Origin: Methylotenera sp.
Lineage (GTDB): Bacteria; Pseudomonadota; Gammaproteobacteria; Burkholderiales; Methylophilaceae
Length of the DNA stretch: 64,000 bases
NCBI RefSeq assembly: GCF_029945705.1
Contig: NZ_JAQSDC010000036.1
Location: 1-64,000, forward strand
Direction: 5' to 3'
Shown here: positions 19,971 to 30,180 of the stretch, in pieces
How the letters are laid out: every line of letters begins with the position of its first letter
Numbering within the stretch: the first letter of the stretch is position 1
Notes under the pieces: model-generated
The model's database searches: none
What the model was told of the DNA's origin: nothing
What the model saw: the letters and a program-made list of their open reading frames with translations, nothing else
Position numbers and translations under genes: made by a program

Positions 19971-20831
19971 GTGAACACCGAGCACCCTCAAAAAGGCATT
20001 TTATTCATCTGTGCCGCCGTGTTTCTCTTTGCAAGTAGTGATGCACTCTCAAAATACCTCACCAATTTTTACCCTGTGGTGATGGTGCTATGGGTGAGGT
20101 ATGTGGTGCATGTTTCACTAATGTTAGTCGCATTAAGGCCACCATCATTAAAGTCATTAATCGCCACTCAAAATCCCAAGCTACAGATTATTCGTGGCTT
20201 ATGCATGGTGAACACCAACTTAATGTTTATCAGTGCCTTACACTATATTCCACTAGCGGAAGGCACCGCGATTATTTACCTCAGTCCGTTAATAGTCACG
20301 GCGTTGTCGGCTCCACTTTTAGGTGAGCACATTGCACGTATACAGTGGATTGCGGTAGCCATCGGCTTTATCGGCGTGTTATTCATCGTACGCCCTGGTG
20401 GCAGCATGTTCCACCCAGTCGCTTTGCTGGCCTTAGGTGCTGCTCTCTCGTTCAGCGTGTATCAAATCATTACCAGAAAACTTAACTTTACTGACAGCTC
20501 AAGTACCACAAACTTTATCAGCGGACTAGTGAGCACCTTGGTCACTAGCTTGTTGCTGCCTTTTTTCTGGAAAACACCCTCCCTATATTTTGCATTATTG
20601 ATGGTGATATTAGGTGTATCCGCACTCGTCAGCCACTTATGGATGACCAAAGCCTACCAATACGCAAAACCCTCCACACTTGCGCCTTTTTCATACATGC
20701 AGCTATTATTTGCAGGCTTAATCGGCTATGTCTTTTTTAACCAATTACCAGATTTCTTAGGATTGATTGGCATGCTGGTGATTGTGGCGGGCGGGTTGGT
20801 GGTGTTTAGTAAAATTAGTTACAAAAAATAA
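19971..20831 (+). CDS. EamA/DMT-family transporter
   Basis: A 286-residue inner membrane protein with ten hydrophobic segments arranged as two EamA repeats. The first repeat starts ILFICAAVFLFASSDALSKYL and ends near FIVRPGG; the second starts at VALLALGAALSFSVYQIITRK and ends at VIVAGGLVVFSK. The family moves metabolites such as amino acids or nucleosides out of or into the cell; the substrate here is unknown. The start is a GTG at 19971. It is convergent with the bufferin-like locus. Confidence 0.88.
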   Translation: MNTEHPQKGILFICAAVFLFASSDALSKYLTNFYPVVMVLWVRYVVHVSLMLVALRPPSLKSLIATQNPKLQIIRGLCMVNTNLMFISALHYIPLAEGTAIIYLSPLIVTALSAPLLGEHIARIQWIAVAIGFIGVLFIVRPGGSMFHPVALLALGAALSFSVYQIITRKLNFTDSSSTTNFISGLVSTLVTSLLLPFFWKTPSLYFALLMVILGVSALVSHLWMTKAYQYAKPSTLAPFSYMQLLFAGLIGYVFFNQLPDFLGLIGMLVIVAGGLVVFSKISYKK

Positions 20832-20909
20832 GGTAGAAAAAGCTGTGCTATCTAGCCTAAGCACAACAAGCACTCAGCATACTCAAAAAAGGGGAAATTA
20901 AGCGTTTAG

Positions 20910-21704
20910 CTATGATGCAAACTTAATTAAGGTGACCTTACAAATTAGCCCATTTTCTAACCAGCCAGCTAGATATTGTGCCGCAGTTGCCATGGCTTGC
21001 TCCTCATCCATTTCAACTTCCAGGTTAGCGCAAATTTCTCCAAAGGTTGCTCCCATCACCGCCATATTTAAGGCAATAACTTCCATTTCTGTTGTCAGCC
21101 TAAATTGTGAATTGAAATTCTTTCGCCAAATGAGCCATGATTGATAAGTGCTTTCTTGCGCTGGCTTTGGTGGCATTTCTTCTACTTCGAGCGCTTGCCA
21201 AATCGGTATTGTGTTCCAACGGGTACGGACGAATTTGATGGCGGGTTGAAATTTAAAACTTAGCGCATCCCAGTTTTCTGGCGGAATGGCGGAAAGTTCT
21301 TGCAGACTTAATTCCGGAACATCTTCCGCATCAAAAGCAAGTGATAGCGCCGATTCAAAATCCGCCATCTCAGCGGCGACAGGGTGCTGCGCTAATGTAG
21401 TGAGTAAGTACTCGCGCATCTCACTACCATACCAGCGTAAGTTTCTATAAGTAGAAGGGTAAGCAGTAATATATTCACGGGCAATCTTATTAAACAACAC
21501 GTCGCCTAACAAGGCTTTTAGCTGAGGGTAAGCAGTAGCGAGCGCTTCTATAATGCGAAGTCGATAGGCATCGTGGTAAATACTAAGGCGCTTTTTCGCA
21601 CCTACTTTGTTGTCGTCAATCATCGCTTTTATGAAACTTGAGCTTTTAACATCATCTAATAAATAGGCCTGAAAATCAGCTTGAAGTTTAGCTAGTTGGG
21701 TCAT
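20910..21704 (-). CDS. bufC: DUF2063 partner protein of the MNIO enzyme (BufC/HvfC type)
   Basis: A 264-residue protein. The N-terminal part carries the DUF2063 putative DNA-binding domain signature: LAKLQADFQAYLL, RLSIYHDAYRLRIIEALATAYPQLKALLGD and FNKIAREYITAYPSTYRNLRWYG. In characterised MNIO/RiPP systems this protein pairs with the DUF692 enzyme and helps present the precursor peptide; the DNA-binding label is historical. Its start overlaps the DUF692 gene by four bases (ATGA), so the two are made together. It ends the operon and is convergent with the EamA gene. Confidence 0.88.
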   Translation of the reverse strand: MTQLAKLQADFQAYLLDDVKSSSFIKAMIDDNKVGAKKRLSIYHDAYRLRIIEALATAYPQLKALLGDVLFNKIAREYITAYPSTYRNLRWYGSEMREYLLTTLAQHPVAAEMADFESALSLAFDAEDVPELSLQELSAIPPENWDALSFKFQPAIKFVRTRWNTIPIWQALEVEEMPPKPAQESTYQSWLIWRKNFNSQFRLTTEMEVIALNMAVMGATFGEICANLEVEMDEEQAMATAAQYLAGWLENGLICKVTLIKFAS

Positions 21705-22537
21705 GCTGCTGCTCTGAGTACGTTGGCTGATAGGTCACGTGCGATTTGCAGCTCTTGCACTAGTACATCTAATTCTGGAATGTTGTCATCACGCTCTATC
21801 ATGGTAGAAACGTCTCCAATTTTAGAAATTGCGTAGCCATATAACTCCCACACTGGATCTATGATGGGCGCATCATGAGTATCAATAATATAATCGCCAT
21901 TATTTTGATGCCCAGCTAAATGTATTTGCTGGACTCTCTGTTGAGGAATGCCGTCAATAAATGCTTTTGCGTCAAATTGATGGTTGTAGCTGCTGACGTA
22001 AATATTGTTGACGTCTAATAACAATAGGCAATCGGCTTGCTCACAAATGAGAGAGATGAACTCCCACTCACTCATGTTGGAATCTACATAACTCGCGTAG
22101 CTAGAAACATTTTCCAGTAAAATTTGGCGGCCTAGATAATCTTGCACAATCTTCACACGCTCGGCTACGTGTTTGGCGGTTTCTTCGGTGTAAGGTAATG
22201 GCAATAAGTCATGAATGTTTTGACCGTGTATGCCAGTCCAGCATAGATGGTCAGAAATCCATGCGGGCTGAATTCTATCGGCTAGTTTTTTTAAGTCTTT
22301 TAAATACGTTAGGTCGAATGGCTCTGTAGAACCAATTGATAGTGATACCCCGTGCATCACCACTGGATAATCTGCACGAATACGGTCTAAAAAATTAAGC
22401 GGCAAACCGCCTGGTATCATGTAATTTTCAGAGAGTGCTTCAAACCAATCCACCTGCGGCTTGGTGTCTAAAATAGCATTGTAGTGCTCTGTTCGTAAGC
22501 CAAGACCAAAACCTAAAGCGGGTAAATTGTTACGCAT
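21701..22537 (-). CDS. bufB: DUF692 multinuclear non-heme iron oxygenase (BufB/HvfB type)
   Basis: A 278-residue TIM-barrel enzyme of the MNIO family, which modifies cysteines of ribosomal precursor peptides using two or three iron ions and oxygen. Likely metal ligands are visible: H62 (VMHGVSLS), H97 (ISDHLCW), E142 and N143 (LLENVSSY), D175 (LLLDVNNIYV), H206 and H210 (IHLAGH), H221 (DTHD) and E248 (MIERDD). The segment GFGLGLRTEHYNAIL at the start is also typical. The upstream gene encodes a Cys-repeat precursor and the downstream gene its DUF2063 partner. The product bond (for example thiooxazole) is inferred from relatives, not visible here. Confidence 0.92.
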   Translation of the reverse strand: MRNNLPALGFGLGLRTEHYNAILDTKPQVDWFEALSENYMIPGGLPLNFLDRIRADYPVVMHGVSLSIGSTEPFDLTYLKDLKKLADRIQPAWISDHLCWTGIHGQNIHDLLPLPYTEETAKHVAERVKIVQDYLGRQILLENVSSYASYVDSNMSEWEFISLICEQADCLLLLDVNNIYVSSYNHQFDAKAFIDGIPQQRVQQIHLAGHQNNGDYIIDTHDAPIIDPVWELYGYAISKIGDVSTMIERDDNIPELDVLVQELQIARDLSANVLRAAA

Positions 22538-22576
22538 ATTGATCTCAAATAGTCACGTAATTTATAAATAGCAAAT

Positions 22577-22607
22577 TGAGCATGGCATGCCACCATCACC
22601 ATGCTCA
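22577..22607 (-). promoter_or_regulatory. Hairpin between precursor and modifying-enzyme genes
   Basis: TGAGCATGG (22577-22585) and CCATGCTCA (22599-22607) form a perfect 9-bp stem with a 13-base loop, just after the precursor stop on the minus strand, followed by ATTTGCTATTTATAAA. It could partly stop transcription or protect the precursor mRNA, so that more precursor than enzyme is made; this is inference. Confidence 0.45.
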
Positions 22608-22616
22608 GCTCGACTA

Positions 22617-22967
22617 CTAAACTAAATGACCGCCTTTAGCATCACAATCAGCGCCTGTTAAAGCTAAGTGACCCTGACCCTTACACTCGTTTTGACCCTT
22701 GCATGCGTTTGCAGCAGTTTTGCATGAGCCTTGGCCTTTACAAGCATTGGCTGCAGTTTTACAAGAATTATGCCCTTTGCATGCATTGCCAGCAGTTTTA
22801 CAATCGCTAGTGCCTTTACATGAGTTTACGCCTACACATGCGCCCACTGTGCTATTAGCCGCTGTATTAGTGCCTGCGCCGGTTGCTGCACAGCCTGCTA
22901 AGATAAGTGCCGCGGCGCCAATCGCCAATAGTGCACCGCGACGAGTTTTTGATGTTTCAATAGACAT
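22617..22967 (-). CDS. Bufferin-like RiPP precursor, Cys-repeat lipoprotein
   Basis: A 116-residue protein. The ATG at 22967 has GGAAGGA upstream; a longer ORF to 23051 is not needed. Residues 1-26 form a signal sequence (KTRR, hydrophobic core) with a lipobox LAGC at C26, so it is probably a membrane-anchored periplasmic lipoprotein. The core has cysteines at 44, 50, 56, 63, 69, 76, 82, 89 and 95 (spacing 6,6,7,6,7,6,7,6), made of 13-residue repeats such as CKTAANACKGQGS. The C-terminus ALTGADCDAKGGHLV resembles the end of DUF2282/BufA proteins. It is the likely substrate of the adjacent DUF692 enzyme. Known relatives bind copper after cysteine modification; the metal here is unproven. Confidence 0.85.
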   Translation of the reverse strand: MSIETSKTRRGALLAIGAAALILAGCAATGAGTNTAANSTVGACVGVNSCKGTSDCKTAGNACKGHNSCKTAANACKGQGSCKTAANACKGQNECKGQGHLALTGADCDAKGGHLV

Positions 22968-23179
22968 GATGATTCCTTCCAAATTGATGATAAAAAGCTT
23001 CCATCTCAAGTTTTCTAGACTTCTGAATTTATTGAAGCCTAACAAAATCAATTAGAAACGTAGCGTATTTAATTACGTGAGATTGCATAATTTAGATGCA
23101 TCATGCGCCACACTCAATTTAGTCGTAGTGAATAATCAGTCCTTACAAAATAATTCAAAAAAATTTATATCCTCAGTTG

Positions 23180-23968
23180 CTATGCTAAATACTCAATAAT
23201 TAAAGGCGCATGATCGCTAAAGCGCTCAGCTTTATAAATACTGGTTGAAACCGCTTTTGCCGCAGTTGCTGGCGTAGCAATTTGATAATCAATACGCCAA
23301 CCAACATTTTTCGCCCAAGCCTGTCCGCGGTTGCTCCACCATGTATAGCTTTCATCTGTGGTATCGGGGTGTAGGGTTCGGTAAACATCCACCCAGCCCA
23401 CCTCATCAAATAACGTAGTTAGCCAAGTGCGTTCTTCTGGCAAAAATCCTGAGTTTTTCTTGTTGCCTTTGTAGTTTTTAAGGTCAGCCTCTTTGTGTGC
23501 GATGTTCCAATCGCCACAAACAATGACTTCACGACCACTACTTATCAGCGCTTGCATGTGCAACATAAAGCGCGTCATGACGCTAAATTTGAAGGCTTGG
23601 CGCTCCTCTCCGCTAGAGCCGCTTGGTAAATACAGCGAAATTACGCTTAAATTACCAAACTGGCATTCTAAATAACGGCCTTCGCTATCAATATCTTGCA
23701 CGTCATTATTAGAGCCGCCTAAACCTTCAATCACGGCATCTGGCTTGGTTTTACAATAAATACCAACGCCGCTGTAGCCTTTTTTCTCAGCATAATGAAA
23801 ATAGCCGTAATAACCAGCAGGGTTAAGCATTTCTGGTGTCATATCGGCTTCTTGTGCTTTAATTTCTTGCATACAAACGACGTCAGCATTTTGTGTTTGC
23901 AGCCAAGTTTGTACGCCTTTATTTGTTGCGGAGCGTATGCCATTCAGGTTTAGCGATATAATCTTCAA
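23180..23968 (-). CDS. xthA: Exodeoxyribonuclease III
   Basis: An AP endonuclease and 3'-5' exonuclease of base-excision repair. The 262-residue protein has the endonuclease/exonuclease/phosphatase fold motifs: LNLNGIRSA at the start, CMQEIKAQ, GYSGVGIYCK, ISLYLPSGSSGEERQAFK, VCGDWNIAHKEADLKN and the C-terminal WRIDYQIAT and FSDHAPLIIEY. The start is a TTG at 23968 with AAGGA upstream; no ATG is available before the conserved N-terminus. It is divergent from pyrE, with a gap of 31 bases, and lies upstream of the bufferin locus on the same strand. Confidence 0.95.
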   Translation of the reverse strand: MKIISLNLNGIRSATNKGVQTWLQTQNADVVCMQEIKAQEADMTPEMLNPAGYYGYFHYAEKKGYSGVGIYCKTKPDAVIEGLGGSNNDVQDIDSEGRYLECQFGNLSVISLYLPSGSSGEERQAFKFSVMTRFMLHMQALISSGREVIVCGDWNIAHKEADLKNYKGNKKNSGFLPEERTWLTTLFDEVGWVDVYRTLHPDTTDESYTWWSNRGQAWAKNVGWRIDYQIATPATAAKAVSTSIYKAERFSDHAPLIIEYLA

Positions 23969-23999
23969 AACTTAATTCCTTAATATAATTATCTAGAAC

Positions 24000-24674
24000 A
24001 TGAGCACGAAACATACAATTGAGCAGTCTGACCAATTCAGACAAGAGTTTATCGCATTTGCCATTAAAAAAGAGGTTTTACGCTTTGGTGAATTTACAAC
24101 TAAAGCGGGTCGCCTAAGCCCCTATTTTTTTAATGCCGGTTTGTTTAATGATGGCGAAAGTTTGATGAAACTTGGCGAATTTTATGCGGCCGCCATTAAA
24201 AATTCGGGCATAGAGTTTGATATGCTTTTTGGCCCAGCTTACAAAGGTATTACGCTAGCGGCAAGTATTGCCATTGCATTTGCCAAAGATGGTCACAATG
24301 TGCCATACGCTTACAATCGTAAAGAAGCCAAAGATCATGGCGAAGGCGGTGTGATTGTTGGAAGCCCACTAAAAGGTCGGGTTCTTATCATCGATGACGT
24401 AATTTCGGCAGGCACGTCAGTGAGGGAGTCTGTTGACCTTATTCGCCAGAATGGCGCTATTGCTTGCGGCGTGGCTATTGCCATAGACAGGCAAGAAAAG
24501 GGTTTGGGCGAGCTATCAGCGGTGCAAGAAGTCATTAAAAATAATGAAATACCAGTCTGTGCAATCGCTAATTTGAATGACTTATTGACCTATCTAGAGA
24601 ATCAAAATGATATGGCACAAAATTTGCTACTGGATAAAGTCATGTCGTATCGCCAAATGTATGGCGTTATTTAA
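24000..24674 (+). CDS. pyrE: Orotate phosphoribosyltransferase
   Basis: It joins orotate to PRPP to give orotidine monophosphate in pyrimidine synthesis. The 224-residue protein shows FGEFTTKAGRLSPYFFNAGLF near the N-terminus, the lysine loop AYNRKEAKDHGEGGVIVG and the PRPP-binding motif VLIIDDVISAGTS at about residues 128-140. It is divergent from xthA, a pairing common in proteobacteria. The ATG at 24000 is the first in the frame and gives the usual length. Confidence 0.96.
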   Translation: MSTKHTIEQSDQFRQEFIAFAIKKEVLRFGEFTTKAGRLSPYFFNAGLFNDGESLMKLGEFYAAAIKNSGIEFDMLFGPAYKGITLAASIAIAFAKDGHNVPYAYNRKEAKDHGEGGVIVGSPLKGRVLIIDDVISAGTSVRESVDLIRQNGAIACGVAIAIDRQEKGLGELSAVQEVIKNNEIPVCAIANLNDLLTYLENQNDMAQNLLLDKVMSYRQMYGVI

Positions 24675-24746
24675 TTAATTTAAGGTTGAAAACAGCGCCT
24701 TAAGAATTGGTCAAAAATGGTGAGAAAGAAGCTTTAACTTTATAAA

Positions 24747-25388
24747 ATGAGACCGTTAGCTGAAATTAACTCACTTTGTGCCGACAAGGCTAGACTTGAT
24801 TATTCGAGTTCAGCCTTATTTGCTTTGTTTTTTTCTGGCTTACTGATACTGACTAGCTATTCGCATCTGGCGCATGCAGATGGCAGCAAAATCGTGAAAT
24901 GGAAAGACGCAAGTGGCGTCACTCATTATGGCGACAAGATGCCAGCGCAAGAATCAGGTCGTAGTAATAGTGTGTTAAATAATCACGGTACCGTAATTAA
25001 AACAAATGAATCTTTTAACCCTAAAGATAACACTCAAGAAGCCGAAAAACTTTCAACAGAACAACAAAGGCAAGACAAGGCTTTGTTAGCGTCTTATTCC
25101 TCTGTAGAAGAAATTGATATGGCGGAAAAACGTAACTTAAAGAGTGACGAAACGGCTTTACTCACTTTAAATCAAAATCAAGAAGAAACTAAAAAGTTAC
25201 TGGCGAATATTTACGCGAAATTTTCTGGAAAAAAAATGCCCAGTCAAGCCGCAGAAGATGCTCAGAATTATCAAAACCAAATGATAAAAACAAAATCACA
25301 AATTGTTGCCGTGCAAAATAGTATTGCTCAAACAAAAACTCGTTTTAATCAATATCGATCTAGGTATGTTGAGCTAAAACCACAATAA
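24747..25388 (+). CDS. DUF4124 domain-containing envelope protein
   Basis: A 213-residue protein. Residues 1-44 end in a hydrophobic segment and a possible cleavage after HAHA-like AHA (LAHADG). The DUF4124 domain follows at about residues 46-66: KIVKWKDASGVTHYGDKMP, the form typical of the family. The remainder is hydrophilic and rich in Gln, Lys and Glu, likely coiled-coil (residues 90-205). The family is periplasmic and of unknown function. The signal region is long, so the true start may be at a later codon. A terminator for the opposite-strand gatCAB genes lies downstream. Confidence 0.8.
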   Translation: MRPLAEINSLCADKARLDYSSSALFALFFSGLLILTSYSHLAHADGSKIVKWKDASGVTHYGDKMPAQESGRSNSVLNNHGTVIKTNESFNPKDNTQEAEKLSTEQQRQDKALLASYSSVEEIDMAEKRNLKSDETALLTLNQNQEETKKLLANIYAKFSGKKMPSQAAEDAQNYQNQMIKTKSQIVAVQNSIAQTKTRFNQYRSRYVELKPQ

Positions 25389-25420
25389 AGCGCACGTAAA
25401 AAAACAACCATAAGCTTCTA

Positions 25421-25464
25421 ATAAAAAAGCCGCCAATGCCCGAAACTTTCTCGTCACTGGCGGC
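25421..25464 (-). terminator. Rho-independent terminator of gatCAB
   Basis: GCCGCCA (25429-25435) pairs with TGGCGGC (25458-25464). Read on the minus strand the stem is followed by six T residues (25428-25423), 39 bases after the gatB stop. Confidence 0.8.
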
Positions 25465-25502
25465 AATTTACTTTATAGCCACTGAATTTTTAACTTACAG
25501 GT

Positions 25503-26990
25503 CTAGCTTAGCTTTTTCTTCAAAATGTCGTTCACTTGCGCTGGGTTGGCTTTACCTTTTGAGGCTTTCATGGCTTGCCCTACTAAAGCATTAAACGCTT
25601 TTTCTTTACCCGCTTTAAACTCTTCAACCATGGCAGCATTTGCGGCTAAGACTTCGTCAATAATCGCTTCAATTGCGCCGCTGTCGGACTCTTGTTTTAG
25701 GCCTTTTGCCGCGATAATTTCATCAATGAAAGATAAGCTAGCTGTTATCGTAACTGTACTAATAGCGCTTGCAGAAAGACTTGTCCACATTTCCTCAAAA
25801 GCCACTTTAGCGCCATTATTAGCCAGCGTTCCATCTTGCAAGCGTTTCAATAGGCTAGCTAAAGCCAACGATGATATATTAGATTTAGAAATATCTATAC
25901 CAGTCTCATTTAGCTTTGCTGTCAAAGCCCCCATAATCCAGTTAGCCGCTTGTTTTGCATCAGCACCTGCATCAACGGTTGCGACAAAATAATTGGCTAA
26001 ATCTCGTGAGGTGGTCAGCGCGTTTGCATCGTAGCTAGACAATGCATATTGCGCTTCAAAGCGTGCTTTCATCGCTTCTGGCAACTCTGGCATCTTTGCT
26101 CTTACCGCATCTTTATCTGCCTCTGAAATGACTAATGGTAATAAATCTGGGTCTGGAAAATAACGGTAATCGTTCGCCTCTTCTTTGCTACGCATAGCTT
26201 TGGTTTCGCCCGTATCTGGGTTAAATAGCACAGTAGCTTGTTGGATTGTTCCACCATCTTCTAGCGTTTCGATTTGCCAACGTGTTTCATACTCAATGGC
26301 TTGCGTCATGAATTTGAATGAGTTCAGGTTTTTAATCTCGCGGCGCGTACCTAGCTTTTCTGTGCCTTTAGGGCGCACAGATACGTTGACATCACAGCGG
26401 AAACTACCTTCTTGCATATTGCCATCGCAAATGCCTATCCATTGCACCAGTTCGTGCAATTTTTTGGCATACGCCACAGCTTCAGCCGCAGAGCGCATAT
26501 CTGGCTCAGTCACGATTTCTAACAAGGGCGTACCCGCGCGGTTTAAATCAATACCACTCATGCCTTCAACAGCACCATGGACAGACTTACCAGCATCTTC
26601 TTCCAAATGCGCGCGCGTGATATTCACCACTTTTTCATACGCTGCATTTTTACCTACCGCAGGCACTTGCATGGTGACCGCGCCTTTGCCAACCACAGGC
26701 AACTCAAACTGACTGATTTGATAACCTTTTGGTAAGTCAGGGTAAAAATAATTTTTACGTGCAAATACAGAGCGCGGCGCAATATGGGCATTAATCGCTA
26801 GGCCGAATTTAATAGCACACTGCACGGCTTCCTTATTCAACACTGGCAACACACCTGGCAAGGCAATACTCACTTCACAAGCCTGCGTATTAGGCTCTGC
26901 ACCATACTTAATGGATGCACCAGAAAAAATCTTAGTATTTGTTTTTAGTTGGGTGTGAGTTTCTAGCCCAATGACGACTTCCCATTCCAT
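25503..26990 (-). CDS. gatB: Aspartyl/glutamyl-tRNA amidotransferase subunit B
   Basis: Kinase/transamidase subunit that, with GatA and GatC, converts misacylated Glu-tRNA-Gln or Asp-tRNA-Asn to the amide form. The 495-residue protein has the catalytic-domain segments [55 protein letters not shown] and [14 protein letters not shown]. The C-terminal tail is the helical tRNA-binding region, ending with [17 protein letters not shown]. It begins three bases after gatA ends and closes the gatCAB operon. Confidence 0.96.
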   Translation of the reverse strand: MEWEVVIGLETHTQLKTNTKIFSGASIKYGAEPNTQACEVSIALPGVLPVLNKEAVQCAIKFGLAINAHIAPRSVFARKNYFYPDLPKGYQISQFELPVVGKGAVTMQVPAVGKNAAYEKVVNITRAHLEEDAGKSVHGAVEGMSGIDLNRAGTPLLEIVTEPDMRSAAEAVAYAKKLHELVQWIGICDGNMQEGSFRCDVNVSVRPKGTEKLGTRREIKNLNSFKFMTQAIEYETRWQIETLEDGGTIQQATVLFNPDTGETKAMRSKEEANDYRYFPDPDLLPLVISEADKDAVRAKMPELPEAMKARFEAQYALSSYDANALTTSRDLANYFVATVDAGADAKQAANWIMGALTAKLNETGIDISKSNISSLALASLLKRLQDGTLANNGAKVAFEEMWTSLSASAISTVTITASLSFIDEIIAAKGLKQESDSGAIEAIIDEVLAANAAMVEEFKAGKEKAFNALVGQAMKASKGKANPAQVNDILKKKLS

Positions 26991-26993
26991 GCT

Positions 26994-28463
26994 TTACTCC
27001 AAACCTGCTGGCATACGGGTATGCCAATCTGTCACTTGTTGATATTGATGCGCCACATTCAACATACGTGCCTCATCAAAATAATTACCGATAATTTGCA
27101 AACCAACGGGCAACGATACACCATCGTCACTTTGGGCAAACCCAGCAGGTATACTCATGCCCGGCAATCCAGCTAAATTAGTAGAGATGGTATATATATC
27201 TTGCAGGTACATGGCGACTGGATCATCCACTTTTTCACCTGCTTTAAACGCAGTGGATGGCGCAGCTGGTCCCATAATCACATCGCATTTTTTGAAAGCT
27301 TCAACAAAGTCTTGCGCGATTAAACGGCGAATTTGTTGGGCTTTTAAATAGTAAGCATCATAATAACCTGCGCTTAACACATAAGTACCAATCAAGATAC
27401 GGCGCTTCACTTCCGCGCCAAAACCTTCAGCGCGACTCTTGTTATACATGTCCATCAAATCAGTGTACTCAGCAGCGCGATGGCCATAGCGCACACCGTC
27501 GTAGCGCGACAAGTTACTTGAAGCTTCAGCGGGTGCCAACACATAATAAACAGGAATCGATAAGCCAGTATTAGGTAATGAAATATCAATAATTTCAGCA
27601 CCCAATTTTTTGTATTCGGCAATCGCCGCTTCAATCACTTTGCCTACATCGGCATCTAAACCTTCGGAGAAATATTCTTTTGGCAGACCAACTTTTAAGC
27701 CTTGTAACGGCTTGGCTAAATCGCGGGTGTAATCTTCTTTTTCACGATTCAAGCTAGTTGAATCGCGCTCATCAAAACCTGCCATCACATTCATCATCAG
27801 CGCGCAGTCTTCTGCACTTTTTGCCATTGGGCCCGCTTGGTCTAATGATGATGCAAAGGCAATCATACCGAAGCGTGACACTGCGCCATAAGTTGGTTTT
27901 AACCCAGTAAAGCCACACAATGAAGCTGGTTGACGAATTGAACCACCAGTGTCTGTACCTGTTGCAGCTGCACACAGTCTTGCAGCTACCGCCGCTGCGC
28001 TACCGCCGCTGCTGCCGCCTGGCACACGGTCAAAACTCCAAGGGTTTTTTACACCACCGAAATAAGAAGTTTCATTCGATGAACCCATCGCGAACTCATC
28101 CATATTGGTTTTGCCTAAATTCACCGCACCTGCAGCATCAAACTGGGTGATGATATGCGCATCGTATGGTGCAATAAAATTGGCAAGCATTTTAGAACCG
28201 CAAGTGGTCTGCCAGCCTTTTGCACAAAAAATGTCTTTTTGCGCGATTGGTATACCCGTTAACGGGGCGACATTGCCAGCAGCGATGCGCGCATCGGCTG
28301 CTTTGGCCTGTGCCAAGGTTTTGGTTTCGTCTAGAGAAATATAGGCATTAATACTGGGGTTGTATTGCTGAATTCTATCTAGAAAAGTTTGTGTCAATTC
28401 AACACTAGAAATTTTCTTCGCTTGGAGCATCTCGCCCAGCTGTTTTAGGCTGCTGTTAATCAT
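26994..28463 (-). CDS. gatA: Aspartyl/glutamyl-tRNA amidotransferase subunit A
   Basis: The glutamine-hydrolysing subunit of the GatCAB complex. It is an amidase-signature enzyme of 489 residues with the Ser-cisSer-Lys triad: lysine in [11 protein letters not shown], and both serines in [17 protein letters not shown] and [18 protein letters not shown] chose the ATG at 28463 ([13 protein letters not shown]); a TTG two codons upstream is the alternative. It lies between gatC and gatB on the minus strand. Confidence 0.96.
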   Translation of the reverse strand: MINSSLKQLGEMLQAKKISSVELTQTFLDRIQQYNPSINAYISLDETKTLAQAKAADARIAAGNVAPLTGIPIAQKDIFCAKGWQTTCGSKMLANFIAPYDAHIITQFDAAGAVNLGKTNMDEFAMGSSNETSYFGGVKNPWSFDRVPGGSSGGSAAAVAARLCAAATGTDTGGSIRQPASLCGFTGLKPTYGAVSRFGMIAFASSLDQAGPMAKSAEDCALMMNVMAGFDERDSTSLNREKEDYTRDLAKPLQGLKVGLPKEYFSEGLDADVGKVIEAAIAEYKKLGAEIIDISLPNTGLSIPVYYVLAPAEASSNLSRYDGVRYGHRAAEYTDLMDMYNKSRAEGFGAEVKRRILIGTYVLSAGYYDAYYLKAQQIRRLIAQDFVEAFKKCDVIMGPAAPSTAFKAGEKVDDPVAMYLQDIYTISTNLAGLPGMSIPAGFAQSDDGVSLPVGLQIIGNYFDEARMLNVAHQYQQVTDWHTRMPAGLE

Positions 28464-28499
28464 ATTCAAGTCTTATTTTAAAGTCTTATATTTAAGTGT

Positions 28500-28814
28500 T
28501 TACTCAATTACTTTAGGTACCAGATACAAACCACCTGCTACCGCTGGCTCTGCTGAGCCATTGCCAAGTGCAGGTGCGTTTTTCTGAAATTCTTCGCGCA
28601 GATTCGCTTTAGTGACGACATCGTCACGCAAACGCTGGCTTAAATCTTGAGAATGCGACATAGGCTCAATACCCGTGGTATCTACAGCTTGCATTTGCTC
28701 AATCAGACTAAGGATCCCTGTCAGCTTAGTGAGCGTAGCCGCGGCGTCACTTTCGCTCACTTCAATGCGCGCTAAATGTGCAACTTTTTTGATGTCTTCA
28801 ATGCTTAATGCCAT
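28500..28814 (-). CDS. gatC: Aspartyl/glutamyl-tRNA amidotransferase subunit C
   Basis: A 104-residue subunit that wraps around GatA and stabilises the complex. The start [21 protein letters not shown] and the segment [22 protein letters not shown] are characteristic. It is the first gene of the gatCAB operon, divergent from mreB across 211 bases, an order common in betaproteobacteria. Confidence 0.95.
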   Translation of the reverse strand: MALSIEDIKKVAHLARIEVSESDAAATLTKLTGILSLIEQMQAVDTTGIEPMSHSQDLSQRLRDDVVTKANLREEFQKNAPALGNGSAEPAVAGGLYLVPKVIE

Positions 28815-28907
28815 GTTTCATTAACCCGAAATTTAGTTAGACTATTTTAATGTTCAAAATGAGTCACTTGTTATGACTTCTCTTTGTAATTAAGTTGCAA
28901 TCACATC

Positions 28908-28936
28908 TTAATTTTCAACGTAATATGCGGTATTAT
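28908..28936 (+). promoter_or_regulatory. Possible mreB promoter
   Basis: TTAATT (28908-28913), a 17-base spacer and TATTAT (28931-28936) in the gap between gatC and mreB. The -35 match is weak (three of six). The start site would be about 85 bases before the mreB ATG. Confidence 0.3.
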
Positions 28937-28971
28937 ACCTGCAATTTACTGACGTCTTAATTGCGCTTTAA

Positions 28972-30069
<1,098 letters not shown>

Positions 30070-30100
30070 TAACGACTGAATAGCCTGCGTGATGAAGTAA

Positions 30101-30127
30101 ATTTAGGCCGTGCTACACGGCCTAAAT
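30101..30127 (+). terminator. Hairpin between mreB and mreC
   Basis: ATTTAGGCCGTG and CACGGCCTAAAT form a perfect 12-bp stem with a 3-base loop. It is followed by CATATAAGAAG without a T-run, so it is more likely a partial terminator or an mRNA-stabilising end for mreB than a full stop. Confidence 0.5.
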
Positions 30128-30180
30128 CATATAAGAAGTTAAACTTCTACCTTAAAGAGAAATTGAATATCGCTTAACCA

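Noticed and set aside
20844-20865. Possible terminator between EamA and bufC
   Set aside because: Only a 6-bp stem (TGTGCT/AGCACA) with a 10-base loop and no T-run; too weak to call.
22680-22840. CRISPR-like repeats
   Set aside because: The short tandem repeats here encode the Cys repeats of the precursor and have no spacers; no CRISPR array was seen anywhere in the window.
22968-23051. Longer start for the bufferin-like precursor
   Set aside because: The upstream 28 codons are not signal-like and the ATG at 22967 has a strong GGAAGGA site.
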